Origin: Paralichthys olivaceus
Lineage: Eukaryota; Chordata; Actinopteri; Pleuronectiformes; Paralichthyidae
Length of the DNA stretch: 64,000 bases
Assembly (NCBI RefSeq): GCF_024713975.1
Contig: NC_091108.1
Coordinates: 4,083,001-4,147,000 of the forward strand
Direction of reading: 5' to 3'
Positions 47,429 through 59,700 of this stretch are shown piece after piece. Every line of letters begins with the position of its first letter. The stretch's first letter is position 1. The translations under genes and the position numbers were made by a program. The notes below the pieces were generated by a model. It was not told the DNA's origin. It searched no databases and saw only the letters and a program-made list of their open reading frames with translations.

Positions 47429-47869
47429 CAAAGTGTCGAGTTGGACTGGGTCAGATAGAACAAGACCGGAAACAGCTTTTCAAAATAAGACCAGGCCTGT
47501 CATGTCAAGTTCATGAAAAGCATAAATAAAAACCCCTGTCATGTGACCCACTGACTCCAATCCAATGCTGAATTGTATTATTACCCGAGAAGTAAAGTAG
47601 TTACACGCTTTAGTATGTGACAAATCCATGACAGCAGTTATTAGATTAAATTCAAACATTTCTATTTCAACAGACAAACCAATAATTGCAATTTAAAAGT
47701 GAAAAAATCAGGAAATGATACCCTCGTTTTGTAAAATTGTTATTCAAATCTTATTCCAATCAATAAAACACAACTTTCCATGTGAATGACCTGCAGCTGC
47801 TTTATTCTCTCTCACCGGAAACACACAGACTTGTTATATTACGCTTGACTTTGGCTGCGAGGATGCAGG

Positions 47870-48128
47870 GTGGGAGCTGAGGTTATTTAAAGAGGCTCAT
47901 CCAGTCATCCAGAGAGACATCACCGGGTCCTCAGCGTTGACTAACCCGCCTCTAGATGCTCCTCGTCCCGCAGCGTGCGTCTGTCTGCGGCCGCTCGTCG
48001 TGCGTCAGTCCGGACTGAGGCCGATCTGTCACATCACAGCCATCCGTCGACCAGACTCCCTCCACCGGCTTCTCTCTCAGGGACGACCCCGCTTATCGTT
48101 TTCATTTTTTTTCTGGGATACGTGAGAA
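47870..48128 (+). promoter_or_regulatory. DNAJB4 core promoter and 5'UTR
   Basis: A TATA-like TATTTAAAG at 47884-47892 precedes a GC-rich leader of about 215 nt that runs to the start codon without an obvious intron. The leader ends in a T-run and a purine-rich GAGAA before the ATG. Confidence 0.5.
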
Positions 48129-51100
48129 ATGGGTAAAGACTACTACAAAACACTGGGCATCTCCAAAGGAGCCACGGAGGAGGACATCAAGAAAGCCTAC
48201 AGAAAACAGGCGCTGAAATGGCATCCGGACAAAAACAAGTCTGCAGCCGCCGAGGAGAAATTCAAGGAGATCGCTGAGGCTTATGAAGTCCTGAGTGATC
48301 CGAAGAAAAGGGAGATTTATGACCAGTATGGAGAGGAAGGTAATGTGCATGCTTTAGAATCACATCCTATACTTCCACCCCTGTGTGATGGTTGTTAATG
48401 CACCGTTATCAAAGCTGGAAGGTTGCATGTGAAGCTCAGCTGGATTTAATTCAAGCCAGCAGGCCCAGAAAACTGTTTTCCAACACATCACACACCTACA
48501 ATCTTCTGCATTTATAAGAAGTATCCTCCTGTAATTCAATATCTGCAGTTGTGTTCAAAAGAAGAAACTATTTCCACATCTTCTTTTCCTCAAAACGAGG
48601 CTGCTTCAGTAGGAAAAATCAGTGTTATGAAGGTTTCTGCACAGTGTGTGGCACCTACACTGTAGTTTCTGAGCACGCAGGTTTCATTTCCAGTCCAGAC
48701 GGTGATGGGTGGGAAGCATGTTTGAGGTGAGAAAGAGAAGAAAAGAGCACAGATCGTCACTAACAGGCTTGTATTCAGAACTAAAGGTGCCATATTATGA
48801 TTTCACCAGGTAGCAGGAGGAAGTGTAGTAAGTGTATGTGGTAAAAAAGGTGTATTTTCTGAGTAAAGCATGCAGGTATGCAAGAAGAAGCCCAAACATG
48901 TGTCACAGATGGCCTCTTTGAAAAGCTGAGCCCACTGAAGCCAATACAAGATCCTTAACACTGGCAGGAGACAAACCCATTTGTTTTTGTAAAACAGGAG
49001 ATTTTGAGACTTTGACACCCAAAGAGTTCCTGAATATCCTTTAAAGCAACTTAATACAGTATTAAAGTTATTTTATCAAACAGGATTGCAGTCTACCAAT
49101 ATGGATTCCGATGTGTCATCATCAAACAATGATGAGTCAACTGTAGGGCTGCTCAGAGATTCTTATGACCCATCAAAACACAATGAAAAAAGCCCAAAAC
49201 ACTTGTTTTGTCCAACTAAGGGTTGATGACACAAATATATATAAATATTCACCTCAAGTCAGGACAAATTCAAAGAACCATCTAATGTTTGATATAAATT
49301 ATGAAATGGATTGACTGGAGGTCTGTTGATGATCTGTCCAATTAATGGACTAATCATTAAGGCTCTAATAAACTGGGTTTAAAGCATATTGGTCACTCGA
49401 TGACTGATAAAGTCAGTCAGTCTGTTGTCAAAGTAGGCTTCACTTATGGCATTAAACTCCCCCACAGCATAAATGTCAGGATGACTGATGAATCATTTCC
49501 TTTTTCCACCAGGTCTTAAGGGAGGAAGTGGACCCACTGGTGATGGACCAGGCAACACCTTCACCTACACCTTCCACGGGGATCCTCACGCCACCTTCGC
49601 CACTTTCTTCGGTGGCTCAAACCCCTTCGAGATGTTCTTCGGGCGTAAGGCCAATGGGCGAGACGACGAGGACATGGAGGTGGATGGGAACGACCCCTTT
49701 GGCTCCTTCACCAGCTTCAACCTGAACGGCTTCCCCCGGGACGGCCACATCGGGCAGCAGCGCCGGAAGCAGGACCCGGCCATCGTCCACGAACTGAGGG
49801 TCTCCCTGGAGGAGGTCTTCCACGGCTGCACCAAGAGGATGAAAATCTCCCGCAAGAGGCTGAATCCAGACGGCAGGACCATGCGCAACGAGGACAAGAT
49901 TCTCACCATCGAGATCAAGCGGGGCTGGAAGGAGGGGACCAAGATCACGTTCCCACGGGAGGGTGACGAGTCGCCGAACACCATTCCTGCCGACATTGTT
50001 TTTGTCATCAAGGACAAGCCACACCCTCACTTTAGGCGGGAAGGTTCCAACATTGTGTATCCTGTTCGCGTGAGCTTACGACAGGTGAGGCCCTTTGTAT
50101 TTTGGCACCCACACTGACTGAGTGTAGTGATATTAATAGAGTCTGATCAGAACGAGCTCACATTTACAGGAGAGCTGCTTTAAAGCTCTGAACAGTCTGG
50201 TCACAACCCATAAACTGTAAGTAGTCTGCTGGAGAAGTTGTTTTTCCTTCACTCAGCCGCTCTCTATGAGCATAGTACGGAACTACACACACTTTGGATG
50301 TGTACTTATGTAATCTGGTTCATCAACATTGAGAAATAGGAGCTCTATTACAGGGAGGGTAGAGAGGCAGTGGCCGCCCACACACACACTCACACATGCT
50401 GCAAGATGTACTTATATGGATCCTCTTACTGTCCTCAACACAGTGAGATACATCTCACCGCTCATCTCTGAATATCTTGACTGCTGCAGAGTACAAACAG
50501 CAGCAGATCGGCCTTGCATCATGCTGACAAATCACACAGCTCTGACATATTGGCCAGTATTGGCTGGCTCGAGGTGTATTGTTTTGGTGTATTAGTCGAC
50601 AGACAGAAGAAAATGCAGAAGAGCAACATGTTTCTATGTACGTTTGCATGTATAAACATATTTGACTTATTCTGTTTAACTTAACGGGGAATACGTAGTG
50701 TTTGTGACGTAATTATTTAAACTGATAAAGTGGAGGAAATCAACGAAAATCCAGAAAAGAAAAGGTAAAAAGTTTGATTCAAAGAAAGAAATGTTGAAGA
50801 TATTTTCTAATGTAAACTAGTTTTAAAAAATCCTCTGGCTACACCATCCACCATTAGTGCTCTTAAGAATAATGCCCTAGCTAAGTTTTAAAACCTCTAT
50901 TTTACCTCTGTTGTCCAAATGAAAGAGCTGCTTCATATAACTCAGTGGACCACAGCTCATTGCATTGAATATCATTTTGATTATTTTACATGTGAATTCA
51001 TACATTGTGATGCAAACTGTCAGATATCGAGGATGACTTCATGTGGCTGTTTGCAGTGGATCATGTGCGGTTGGTTATTCTCTTGTTGATCCACCTGTTG

Positions 51101-51348
51101 CATCACTGTCTTTTCAGTCGCTGTGCGGATGCTCGGTTACCGTGTCAACAATAGACGGCAAGACGTGCAACATGAAGATCACAGACGTCGTCAAGCCCGG
51201 CTTGAGAAAGACTGTGGCTGGACAGGGCCTCCCCTTACCCAAAAACCCCGAGCAGAGAGGAGATCTGGTGGTGGAGTTTGACGTGAACTTTCCAGAAACG
51301 TTGCCCGGCAACGCCAAGGACGTCTTGAAGCGGCATTTACCTGCTTAG
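48129..51348 (+). CDS. dnajb4: DnaJ/HSP40 homologue B4, type II J-domain co-chaperone
   Basis: Stimulates HSP70 ATPase and presents clients in the cytosol. Exons: 48129-48339, 49513-50084, 51118-51348, joining to 337 codons plus TAG, the same length as human DNAJB4. The J domain (residues 1-70) begins [11 protein letters not shown], has the catalytic HPD at 32-34 and keeps [24 protein letters not shown] short G-rich linker follows, then [20 protein letters not shown]. The substrate-binding CTDs keep [13 protein letters not shown] and [14 protein letters not shown]. There is no CxxCxGxG zinc finger, so it is class B. Three exons with these phases match DNAJB1/B4. Synteny between FUBP1 and GIPC2 supports B4 over B1 or B5. 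Confidence 0.95.
48340..49512 (+). other. DNAJB4 intron 1
   Basis: 1.2 kb intron after the J-domain exon. I see no repeat, RNA gene or extra exon in it. Intron 2 (50085-51117) is similarly plain. Confidence 0.5.
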
Positions 51349-51850
51349 GACGAAGGACAGGGACAGAATGAGGGGAGACAACCGCATGACAGCACTCCCC
51401 TCGTTACCAAACAAACTCACAAGGACAGTTTGGACAGCTCACAGATGGACCTCCTACTAACTAATGAGCAGTTTCTATTTTTGAGCTGGTTGGTGTTTTT
51501 ATAAATACCGTGCATGCTGCCGAGTCGATACAGGCGACAGACTGACCGTTAATATCTGAAAGTACATATTTTATGTACGTGGGTCTTTTTCACAATCACT
51601 TTATCTTTTTGTTTGATGGAAGTGTTTGGCTGTGAATGAATCAACAGTTGCCAAAAAAAAAACACAAAAAAAACTGCAGTGCCAAACCGTACATTTTCGT
51701 GCTCTCATTTTAGATTGTATCAGTTTGGAGGCTGTCTTAAAAATCAGTGTACAAGTTATTTAAGAGGAAAGAAGTGGTGGAGTGAAATTAAGAATCTTAC
51801 ATGTGAAGATACTGAACTTGAATTTTAAAATAAATATTTCCACATGAACT
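51349..51850 (+). other. DNAJB4 3'UTR
   Basis: Runs from the stop to just past the AATAAA at 51829-51834. A second AATAAA lies near 51905. A-runs occur around 51653-51670. Confidence 0.6.
51829..51834 (+). terminator. DNAJB4 poly(A) signal
   Basis: Canonical AATAAA about 480 nt past the stop, the first in this orientation, with a T/G-rich region downstream. Confidence 0.6.
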
Positions 51851-53330
51851 GATTTTGAGCTGTTGCAGTCATGGAGAGGCATCCGGTGAATCCTCCCCCC
51901 ATGAAATAAACAGTGCTCTAACTATAATCACTTTAAAACCACTAATGCTGCTTCGGGCCTATTTATAGTCAGTCTGCATAGCAATATTACCCATAATGAA
52001 TTCTCTGTGGCATTAGCAAATTATCTGGATAATCAGAACTATATTATATTTTGAAAGTCAAATGTGAATATTTTGTTGTTGTAAAACTTATACAGTGAAA
52101 GTTCAAAGTTTAAAATTAAAAATATACTGAATGAAGTTACTAATAGAAAAAGTATGACTGTGTAAATATAGCTGTCTGGTCTCAGCTGCTGGATATCAGC
52201 TGCCAACGCTGAGACCGTAACATTTTCCCACCAGGGGACGCCACATCACTCATCATGACTCAAGGGGGAGGGGGCTCGATAAAAGCAATATAACCGCTGG
52301 TGTAATTATTACATACCTGCAAAAAGCGTTTTATTTCATCCATCCCTCAAATAATGATCATGTTATTTAACCATTAGTCTATGTAAATGTTACCAAGCCT
52401 CTGCTGGGGAATGAATTGTTCCTTTCACTGAAAAAGATTTGTTAAACGACACTGTCGTCCCTAAAATACTCACAACAGCTTAGTAAATGATGAGTCACTG
52501 TTATCCAGGGGACGGTGCAGAGTAAATACACCTGCTCCTGCTCAATGTGACTTCACCAGCCGGATGGAAATCGCTGCATGTAATATAATCTATGACAAAC
52601 ACCTAAATATATAAGATGGAACATTTAGGAGACCCACCTGATTTTAAAAAAAAATAGCTTCTAACAAGTACAACGTTTTTTTTCAAAGCTTGTTTTACAG
52701 AGGACAACAGATATCTAGTTTTAAGCCCACAGAAGGAATAATGTTATGATTTTATTTAAATGTCTTTAACTAGATGTGTTGCTTCCATGTTGACTCATCT
52801 CGAAGGAAGGTGACGTCCTAATAAGAATAAGAAGCAGTTTAAATTCACAATATTATCACATGAGGAATTGTTGAATTTAGACAATAGGCTTAGTAGTAAC
52901 AGTTTTGAATCTTGTCTCCCAACATTCATCTTGACCTTTGACCAGCTTGTGTTTCTTCAGTTGTCTGAGTGTTTCAGATTATTTAAAAATCCTTTTTTTC
53001 TCCACTTTTCACTTCTCAACTCAGTCACTCACATTTCTTTTCTTCTGCTTAGTCAACGATTTAAAATAGTGGGTGTACGATGTGTGAACTGATTGAAAGA
53101 GAAGGGTTGGGACGTGCATCACATTCAGGCTGTGTACATACATTTGCAAGTAATGTGCTCCTGACATGCTTCCATTGTAAGTAATGGGGGACAAAATGAA
53201 TGTCTGTAATTTGAAGACATCAGATACAGAGAGCTGCCATGTGATATGAATATGATACAGTTGGGTTGTATTTGGTTGGAAGCTGCATTATTTGACGCCA
53301 TGTGGGTAAAGACAGCAGAGGAATAGTTTT
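51851..53330. other. Intergenic DNA between DNAJB4 and GIPC2
   Basis: 1.5 kb of mostly AT-rich DNA. I find no gene, RNA or clear mobile element. Confidence 0.5.
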
Positions 53331-53722
53331 GAGGTGCTGGTCCTCCGGTGGTGGGACGCAGGTGCAGCGGGGCTGACCCTCCTGCCCGGCGGGGCCGCGG
53401 CTCGTCCCACTGCGCCTGCGTCCCGCCGCACGCCGAGAGACCAACAGAGCAGCTATTGTTAGCCGAGGAGCCGCCAGCAGACTTTATCCCGCACTCACCA
53501 TCTACCTGCCGCACACTCTCACCCAGGAAGCCGGAACACCGGAGGCCAAGCTCGGCGACGGACACGAGCCAGTGTCCGCGGGAGGGAGGACGGAAAGGCT
53601 CGGAGGAAAGAAGGAAGTGAACACGGACGGCTCGGGACTCAACAGGTACTTCGATGGTGTAGCGGCGGCTCGGACCTTTTGCTTTGACACGCAGGACAAA
53701 CACACGGACAACAAGCAGCAAG
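53330..53722 (+). promoter_or_regulatory. GIPC2 CpG promoter and 5'UTR
   Basis: Sharp rise in GC and CpG from about 53330, continuing through the first coding exon to about 54000. Long open frames on both strands here are a by-product of the high GC content. Confidence 0.6.
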
Positions 53723-56700
53723 ATGCCGCTGGGACCGTGGAAGAAGAAGAACAAGTCGACGAAGGAGCACTTGGTGGAGAACGAGGAGGTCGGCGGCGGT
53801 CACGCAGGTGCGGGGAACCCGAGTAAATCCACCGTGAACGGAGCGGGACTCCCGCCTCCACCTGCCAACCTGCGGCCCAAGCTGGTGTTCCACACGCAGC
53901 TGGCGCACGGAAGTCCCACCGGCAGGATCGAGGGCTTCTCCAACGTCAAGGAGCTGTACTCCAAAATAGCCGAGGCGTTTAACATCAGCCCGCCTGAGGT
54001 AAGATGTCACCTGGAGTTAGTGGGGAGAAACGTGGAGGTGGTTTCGTGTTGCGTTCAGTGGCTGGAGCTCAGTTTTCCTCACAGTACCTGAAGTGTTCAC
54101 GCAGATTTGTTTCCAGACTTTTACTAAGTGCTCAGGGCCGGATTAACCTCCTGGGGGGGCGTGGGGGCAAATAGTTCTCTTTGGGGCCCCTTTTGACCCC
54201 CATTGTACTTGGCAGTGTTGTTATATCCCCCCCCCCCCAAATGAATCCCCATTTTTATTTGTTTGTTTGACATCGACAGTGCTCACTAATTAACAGCAGA
54301 ATAACTGTGAATAAACCAGAGTTAGCTCAACAGGCTGATTTTCATCTTCACCCTGTTTTTTAAAATGGCAACCGAACAACATTAACATAAAATGACTTGT
54401 TATAGTCAACACATACAAGCAATATAAACAGACTAATATTCAGACAGGTAAGTTCGATAAGTGATTCATTGGAAAGTTGGTTTTGTAACAATTTTTAAAT
54501 CATAGTGAACTGAAATTGTTGGACAACACAAAACATTTAATAAGTAAAGTTCATTATTTATAGCACCTCTCTCGGACCAAAGTCACAAAGTGCTTCACAT
54601 ACATTAAAATACCAGAAAGTAGCAGTACGCTATAAATATACAGAAATAACACAAACACATGCATTCATACACTATAATGCACAAAAAACCCAGTGTGAAT
54701 AAATTGATTTTCAGTTGTTGTGGATTAGGGTGAGACTAGTCAAAGTGGACATTTTATACTCTAAACAATTATTCGAATAATAATATAGAAAAAATTAATA
54801 AAGAAAAATAAGCCTTAGAGATTAGACCCATGCTGGCCATAAACTTTAATTGTGTCAAAGCTAGTCAGTGTTCATACAGGCTCTCCCTGCCAACTCTCTC
54901 CCAGCCTGTGCAACCTCAGTGTTCCATGACTGCGTCCTCATTATGCCAGTCACTGGATATCTGACAAATTAATGTTGGGCTCCATACACCAGGTCGTTTT
55001 GTCGTGGCCATGACAACATCAACATAAAATTCCAGGTCTTGAAACCAAAATCAGCGTCTGTGTCAGGCTGCTAAAGCTCCTCAAAGGAAAGTGTGAGTGG
55101 TATGTTTGGCTTTTGTCAGCCTGAACATGACTAGATTGGCTGGCAGGGCAGCCTGTTATCAGCCTGGTTTGGAGATTTGAACTTCCTTCCCCTCTTGAAG
55201 CTAAGAGACACAGTTGCCTCTTTTAACAAGGGCAATAATTGGAAAGGAATTTGTCTTTGTGGCGTTGGTGGTACACAGTGACCCAATAGAAGGCTTCACA
55301 AACAATGCAGTATATCAACATTTGATTAGTGGAGGACTTCTCTCGAGGTTCACCTCCATATTTCTGACTTGATTGCAGAAATTATCCTGAATGAAACTCT
55401 AACTCTTCTGTTTTTCGTCTGTATTTGTTCCATCATGTCTATCAGTCATTTCCATCACTTTATTTCTCTGTCTAGACTTGTTGGTGCCATGTTCTTTTCC
55501 AAGCATGAAACATATTTCTACTGAGGAGTTGAATAGATAAGGGATTTTAGATACTTTTCAGAAGGTTGCATTACAAGTGTAACTGATTTGTTTAAGTGTC
55601 CTTGAGCAAGTCACTGATCCTCCACAATCTCCATAAATGTTTTTCTGTGGCTGATTTTTGAACCTTGACCTCCTTGTAAAAGGAGACACGAGATCATATA
55701 AAGTACAAAAATACTTCAGTAATTAAATTTGATAGCTGTCGCATTTACAGAATGGATTTGTCTTTGAGTGATGCCTCAGTTCTTGCCAAGTAGGTAACAA
55801 AGAAAAATAATGGCCCAAATGTTAATATATCAAGCTGTGTTATTAAGCTGATAATGTCACATTGACATCCACTGGTTTATAGTAGATGAATCGTGTGCTT
55901 ATGTGTGTATTCCCCCATTTAGAAACACAAATAGTTGTACACGCACACACACACACTAAGACAAATAGATAGAGGGGGGGGGCGTGTGATGTGATAATAT
56001 TCAGACTACACAGGTTTTGCCACGGGAAGTCCCTCAGGTCCGGCTCAGGCACAGCCTCAAATCTCTGATCAGATAACCCGTCCCAGCCACAGCCCGAGGC
56101 GTCTCTGAGGACCCTGGCGATCAGCTCTGCCCAGGGCCTCCTCCCTCCATGAACCTCACCCAACCTTAATGTGGTGCGTACGTCGCCTGGGTGTGACCTG
56201 TGTCACAATTTAAGCTTCCAAACAAAGCTCAGCTTTTCAGGGATAAAGTAGGAAGTCAAATTTCCCATGGGATACCTCTAAGTAAAGCTGAGTACTGGTG
56301 CCAATGTGATACGTGCATTTTGCTACTGGTTCCAAATGTATGCTTTGGATTATGTTGAGAGGTGTTTCTAATATTTTGTTCCCCCATTTAGGTATCAGTG
56401 GGGGAAGAGTAAATGTTGAAATACCTCTCATTGAAACACAGTACAAGGCAACAGCAGCATATCCTCGATAATGACCAACATTTCCCTGAAAGACTTCCAA
56501 CAAAAACAAGGGAGGATACACTGCAGGTCTGTTGTTATTAGACCACATTTATTTATGCTTGTGTACCTAATAAACTGGTAACTCAGTGTATATAGACTGT
56601 ATACAATAACATGTAAAAGTAAACTCTTATAAACCCCACTTCCTCCATGTTAGTCTATGGGACATGGACAAAACTCATTCTCTGTACTTCTTATCACCTT

Positions 56701-59700
56701 AATGTTATATTATATATATTATCATTTTTGCGTAATGGAAAGGAACTGGATATTGTTACGTACATAGAGTTTATCGGTATATCCCAACAAAACTCAGTTT
56801 TCAGGGATGCAGCAGGATTTGTTATTTATTTCTAACACGTAGGCTCATTTTCTCTACCGCTGCCCGAGCCGCACAGAAACCATGATGGTTGCTGTTTCTA
56901 AACTAGTGTCTCTGTCACACTGCGGTTAGATGAGTGCTTGGCTGCAGCCTGATAAGAATTATGTAATGAACAATGGTTATTGTCTTCCTTGCCTCTAATA
57001 GGTTAAACATTGCTCTTCAAACAGACAGTTGTTGTGTCCTAATTAGACAGTAGACCTTATGGTTCAGTCCAGCCCAGAGTCAGTAACTTTATTTAGGAGG
57101 CAGAACTGATTGGAAGGAATTTGTGTGAGGGAAATAACTGGTATCAGAATTATTATAATTTGAACAAATTAAATCCAGTGAAGGCTTTACAGTGCAAACA
57201 GTACATACATTATGTCAACTCTGGGAGGTTTTATCTGCTCTCTCTGCTCAGGTGAAAGTCTGGTTATTGTCCCTGACAGCTGCAGAGTTTTAGGTGTGGC
57301 GCCGCGACTTTGCTTTTTGTCCACCTGCCTGTTGCAGCGAGCCTGCCCTCTGCTCCCTGAAAGCAGCCATTTGCCTACAGTTTGAATATGTGGGCTGTGG
57401 TCGTTTTTGTATCGTCACTTCCAGGTGGTTGCACTTCCCATGTTTTGCAGCCAGACATTTCTTAAGCGGGGGGGGAAGGAGGGAGGGATTAGGTGAAACG
57501 CTCTCATTTGAGCTTTAGTCTGCAGTTTGTATTAGCTGAGCTCCTGCACTCACTTCCTAGATAATGTGTAAAAGCCAAGCATGCAAGCGTCAGGATGAAT
57601 TACAGTTAAGGCTAACCAGACTTAACTGCATGTGGAGACTATTAAGACAGAGGCCTCTTAGACCCATCAGCACATGAGCTTGAGTGACTGGTTGTTAGAG
57701 CTGTAAATCCATTTTAGTTCTGTGGGAAACAGTTTGCTCAGAAAACCTTTAGGGGATTTCTGACGTGCAGCAACATGACTAAAATAATCATCACTATATT
57801 TATACATTATGTTCTTACACTGGCCACTTTGTTAAGTAAACGTGTATAATTTAATACCATCTAGTACAATAGCTCTACGACCTTTTAATAATTCAACACT
57901 TATTATTGATGCTGCAGTTAGTCGTAATTTTATACTTGTACTATTAACTTTTAATAAAATATTTTCCTCATGAGACGGTAAGAACATTAGAAACACCTCT
58001 CGTTGTAATTCTGTCCACCTCAGCACCACTAAGGTGTAGTAACATATAATTCAATGAATATGCCTCAAACCTACTCATCTTTGTAAAGGTAGAATTTATG
58101 GCTGAAATTTCATTGCCTATAACATGACATATAAATATAATACGTGTATTCAAATATTTTGTTTGCCAAATCATTTCCTCTCATCTAGTAGGATCACTTT
58201 AACAATTGAAAAGAAATTCTGTGGTTTTTCCGAGGAAAAGCTCGACAGAACTTATTAATAATTTGTGTGTGTGCGTGCGTGCGTGTGCGTACATGGTTAC
58301 TGGTTATTGCATATGTGATAAGCAAATGAGCATGAACCTTTGTGCCCGTGTGCACACTACACGGCTGAGAGAAAACCAACGTGACACTAAGTGAAGCTGC
58401 AGAAACAGACCTCAGGTGTGTGTGACTGGACTGGATCTCATTGTGTTTTCAGTACTTGTTTACCAGAAGTGATGCAGTGGAAAGTCGTTCAGCACAACAA
58501 CATGTTTTCTGAAGTAATTTCAGGTTCACGTTAGTCTGAGTATCGATGTGACCGATGGGTGGTGATGTGATCAGAGGAGAGTTTGACCTAAATTCATAAA
58601 TTCATCAATGATAACTGACCACATGATCAAATGTGAGACTGACTATGAATGGTTCTGTGGCAGTCAGCTTAATCATGGCCACATTACAAAGTTTCATTAA
58701 TATATCACATCCGCAGTCAGGTAAATGATTACACTGGCTTAAACGCTGATGAATGTGATTTCCTGTTTAAAACTCAGCCACACCACATTACTCACAGCTT
58801 AGGTCAGCAGTCCCCGGTAACTACTAAAACATGCAATGCAGAAATAACATTCGATGAACACCAGAGATGGGAACAACATTGTTTCACTGAGTGTCTCCCC
58901 AGTATGAGCGTGACAGTCTCTATTGAATCTTTCTAAACCTCTTCTCCGTCATTACAAGAGCAGCTGAAGAGGCTGTTAGTGGACTGTGTGGTTCAGCTTT
59001 TAGTCGGCACTGTTTTAAATGCAGGGAATATTTCACAGCTCCAGTGTATCATCAAGCTTTACATTTCTGCCAACACAGGCAGTAGAATTGATTTGTAATT
59101 TATCTGTATAGAGAGTAAACGTAGGTGAAGAACTGTGGAGAGAAGATTAAATGCCTGCACTATATTATTCTTATTGTACAATGTCCGCTGTTTTCCTTTG
59201 TGACCTGCCGAGCTATTTGCATTTTCCTGAAAGGGGACAAAACTGTAACTGTAATTTAGTGATTATGACTTTTTAACCTGGGATGTTTCGATGCCTCGTT
59301 TTCCTTTCCCAACACCAATTCCTTGACTTTGCATAACGGCCGATACAGAGTACCCATCTGATAGTGCTGCACTTCTAACCCTGCATGGAAGTGATGATTG
59401 CTATCACTGTTGTATAGCAAGTATGTAAACCAGTAATCACTTATTATTTTCAGCTCAACAAATTTCCAGGAAAAGGAAACTGCAGTTTATTTCGGGTACA
59501 TTTAAAGATGTGATAATGGATAAGTACATAGATTTGTGTACTCGGCAATGCCGGACCCAGAATTTTCAGGAAGTTTTCTCAAGTTTGACGGCTCTGAACT
59601 CATTATTTTATCACATTTTGTATATTTTCATTCCTCTTTTGAAAGCATTGACCTCATAAATTTGCTTGTCGTGGGTGATGCTCTGCAGATTGCAGTGCAT

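Noticed and set aside
53125-53754. 209-codon open frame on the minus strand
   Set aside because: It lies over the GIPC2 CpG promoter, where high GC content keeps frames open. It has no family match and no splice logic.
54128-54245. Intact DNA transposon
   Set aside because: Only one terminus-like motif is present, with no transposase frame or matching inverted end. Listed as a decayed repeat only.
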